DNA of 6,477 nt from CADEEX01 sp040081555 (GTDB taxonomy: Bacteria > Acidobacteriota > Vicinamibacteria > Vicinamibacterales > CAVVIG01), in assembly GCA_040081555.1 (NCBI GenBank), contig JBEBGG010000180.1, positions 1 through 6,477 on the forward strand, read 5' to 3'. Made by a program: the position numbers and the translations under genes. Under the pieces are notes generated by a model. The model ran no database searches and had not been told where the DNA came from. It saw nothing but the letters and a program-made list of their open reading frames with translations. Positions 4,900-6,477 of the stretch are shown one piece after another (position 1 is the first letter of the stretch; each line of letters opens with the position of its first letter).

Positions 4900-6252
4900 A
4901 TGTCTACCGACGTTGTGATGCCACAAATGGGCGAGTCCGTGGCCGAGGGGACGATCGTCCGCTGGTTGAAGAAGGTCGGCGACCAGGTGGAGCGCGACGA
5001 GCCGCTGTTCGAGATTTCGACAGACAAGGTCGATGCCGAGATTCCTGCGCCTGTGGCTGGCACCCTGAGGGAGATTCGCCATCAAGAAGGCGAGACCGTC
5101 GAGATCAACACGGTGGTGGCCGTTATCGAACAGGGTGACGTCCGGCCTACGGCGAGTGCGTCGGCCGGGGCGCTTGCGCCCGCCGCCGCGGCTGTGGCGC
5201 CCGCGCCGGTGAAACCATCCACCCCCGCGCCGGCTCGAATTGCAGCGCCGGCGGCGCCGCGCATGATGCCTGTCACGGTGCCCGCAGGGCCGGCGGTATC
5301 CTCCGTGCCCGATCTGGTGCGGCGGTCGTCTCCCCTCGTGCGCAGGATCGCCAAGGAACACGGGGTCGATATCTCGCGACTGAGCGGCACCGGAATCTCG
5401 GGCCGCGTGACGAGGCATGACATCCTCGCCCATCTGGGCGGCGCCCCGGCACCAGCGCGTGCGGCGGCTTCCGTGCGTCCGCCTGTCCCACAGATTGAAA
5501 CGGGGCACGCCGTCGCGAGCGCGTCGAAGGCCGTATCAGCAGGGGTCGCGGCGGGCGTCGGCTTGGCGGGTCAGACTGTGCCGATGTCGGTGATGCGGAA
5601 GAAGATTTCCGAGCACATGGTTCATAGCCGCCGTACGTCGGCCCACGTGCACTCGGTATTCGAAGTCAATTTCCACGTCGTCGATCAGCTTCGCAAGGCG
5701 AACAAGGCGAGATACGAGGCACAGGGCGCCAAGCTCACCTACCTGTCGTTCATCATCAAAGCGGTGGCAGACGCGCTGAAGGCCGTGCCGGTGATCAATT
5801 CGTCCGTGGTGGGAGACAGCATCGCGTATCACAAGGACATCAATATCGGTATCGCTGTGGCGCTCGATTGGGGTCTCATCGTGCCGGTGCTGAAGAACGC
5901 CGATCAGAAGAGCCTGCTCGAGATCAGCAAGACGGTGGTCGATCTGGCGAACCGCGCGCGCGCCAAGCAGCTCAAGCCCGAAGAAGTGTCGGGGGGCACA
6001 TTCACGATCACGAACCCCGGAACGTTTGGAGCGCTCATCGGCATGCCGGTCATCAATCAGCCGCAGGTCGCGATAGTCAGCATCGGCTCCATCGAGAAGC
6101 GGGTCGTCGTGATCGACGATGCCATTGCGATCCGGCCCATGGCCCTGCTCTCAATCGGCTTTGATCACCGAATCATCGACGGCGCGATCGCCGACCAATG
6201 GCTCAAGCACGTGAAGGTCGCGCTTGAGCAATGGCCTGCGTCGGACGTCTAG
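4900..6252 (+). CDS. 2-oxoacid dehydrogenase E2, dihydrolipoamide acyltransferase
   Basis: E2 is the core of a 2-oxoacid dehydrogenase complex. Its lipoyl arm takes the acyl group from E1 and hands it to CoA, and E3 (here lpdA) then reoxidises the arm. The 450-residue protein has one lipoyl domain (2-78), with the lipoylated Lys43 in STDKVDAEI. An Ala/Pro-rich swinging linker (82-137) follows. The peripheral subunit-binding domain (144-179, RRIAKEHGVDISRLSGTG) docks E1/E3. After a second linker, the catalytic domain starts near 225 and includes TFTITNPGTFGALIGMPVIN and the active-site DHRIIDG, with His423 and Asp427. DKVDAEIP and the catalytic region resemble SucB/BkdB-type E2s more than E. 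coli AceF. The substrate (2-oxoglutarate, branched-chain oxoacids or pyruvate) cannot be settled without the E1 genes, so no symbol is given. It follows lpdA by 13 bases, almost certainly in one operon. Confidence 0.93.
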   Translation: MSTDVVMPQMGESVAEGTIVRWLKKVGDQVERDEPLFEISTDKVDAEIPAPVAGTLREIRHQEGETVEINTVVAVIEQGDVRPTASASAGALAPAAAAVAPAPVKPSTPAPARIAAPAAPRMMPVTVPAGPAVSSVPDLVRRSSPLVRRIAKEHGVDISRLSGTGISGRVTRHDILAHLGGAPAPARAAASVRPPVPQIETGHAVASASKAVSAGVAAGVGLAGQTVPMSVMRKKISEHMVHSRRTSAHVHSVFEVNFHVVDQLRKANKARYEAQGAKLTYLSFIIKAVADALKAVPVINSSVVGDSIAYHKDINIGIAVALDWGLIVPVLKNADQKSLLEISKTVVDLANRARAKQLKPEEVSGGTFTITNPGTFGALIGMPVINQPQVAIVSIGSIEKRVVVIDDAIAIRPMALLSIGFDHRIIDGAIADQWLKHVKVALEQWPASDV

Positions 6253-6342
6253 AGGGCGTCATCGCGATAGCCAAAATGTCAGGTCCGGACGACAGGCAGC
6301 CCCAGGGAGGGCGACTGAGACGGTCAGACACTCACTGACGCC

Positions 6343-6477
6343 ATGAGGACCATCGAAGTTCGCCGGCTGGGCCTCGTGCCCTACGACGAGGCGCTCGCGT
6401 TGCAGCGGGCGCTGGTCGAAGATCGCAAGGCCGACAAAGTCGGCGACCTACTGCTCCTCGTAGAACATCCCCCGGTC
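6343..6477 (+). CDS. lipB: Octanoyl-[acyl carrier protein]:protein octanoyltransferase, N-terminal part
   Basis: These are the first 45 residues of a protein matching LipB, which moves octanoyl groups from acyl carrier protein to the lipoyl-domain lysine of E2 subunits before LipA inserts sulfur. RLGLVPYDEALALQ (8-21) is the typical N-terminus, and LLLLVEHPPV (36-45) leads into the conserved substrate-binding region. The active-site Cys and Lys lie beyond the window. ATG at 6343 is the only start, because an in-frame TGA lies nine codons upstream with no other start codon between. No strong ribosome site is adjacent. GGGAGGG at 6304-6310 is too far away. It lies 90 bases after the E2 gene on the same strand, so it could be cotranscribed with its own substrate. 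Confidence 0.9.
   Translation, partial: MRTIEVRRLGLVPYDEALALQRALVEDRKADKVGDLLLLVEHPPV

Noticed and set aside
4570..5508. A 312-codon open frame on the minus strand opposite the end of lpdA and the start of the E2 gene.
   Set aside because: Its translation is Arg/His/Gly-rich low complexity, typical of the complement of GC-rich coding DNA, while the plus strand encodes two clear enzymes.
6276..6338. A 20-codon frame between the E2 gene and lipB that could be a leader peptide.
   Set aside because: It has no ribosome site, its composition is polar and random-looking, and there is no attenuator structure around it beyond a 5-bp stem at 6323-6339.

Overview
The window is about 6.5 kb of GC-rich bacterial DNA, roughly 60-65% G+C by eye. 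It holds ordinary chromosomal genes at high density, with no sign of phage, insertion sequence, CRISPR, tRNA or rRNA. The combination of a dihydrolipoamide dehydrogenase with a CLLWGC redox centre, a SucB/BkdB-like E2 and lipB, next to an NtrC-type regulator and a short unimodular QueF, would suit an environmental Acidobacteriota (Vicinamibacteria-like) genome. That placement comes from memory of similar proteins and is tentative.

Layout, left to right. The minus strand at 1-431 carries the N-terminal 143 residues of an SNF2/RapA-type helicase that runs out of the window. Upstream of it on the same strand is queF (581-1021), the last step of preQ1 synthesis for queuosine tRNA modification. 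Divergent from queF is a gene for an HU-family nucleoid protein (1133-1432, plus). A promoter with a consensus -35 box abuts the queF start codon, and the HU leader contains a repeated, hairpin-forming element. A 301-bp non-coding stretch (1433-1733) separates HU from a convergent NtrC-family sigma-54-dependent response regulator (1734-3122, minus). This stretch contains hairpins that could end both transcripts.

Divergent from the regulator is a plus-strand cluster. It starts with an 88-residue single-pass membrane protein with a coiled coil (3196-3462), whose stop codon overlaps the start of lpdA by four bases. lpdA (E3, 3459-4886) is followed after 13 bases by the lipoyl-bearing E2 subunit of a 2-oxoacid dehydrogenase (4900-6252). 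The start of lipB (6343 to the right edge) follows, encoding the octanoyltransferase that begins lipoyl attachment. The cluster therefore links two subunits of a lipoate-dependent complex with the enzyme that supplies the cofactor. No E1 subunit is in view.

No clearly new system is present. The parts most worth a second look are the small membrane/coiled-coil protein translationally coupled to E3, the overlapping divergent promoters between it and the response regulator, and the repeat/hairpin in the HU leader.
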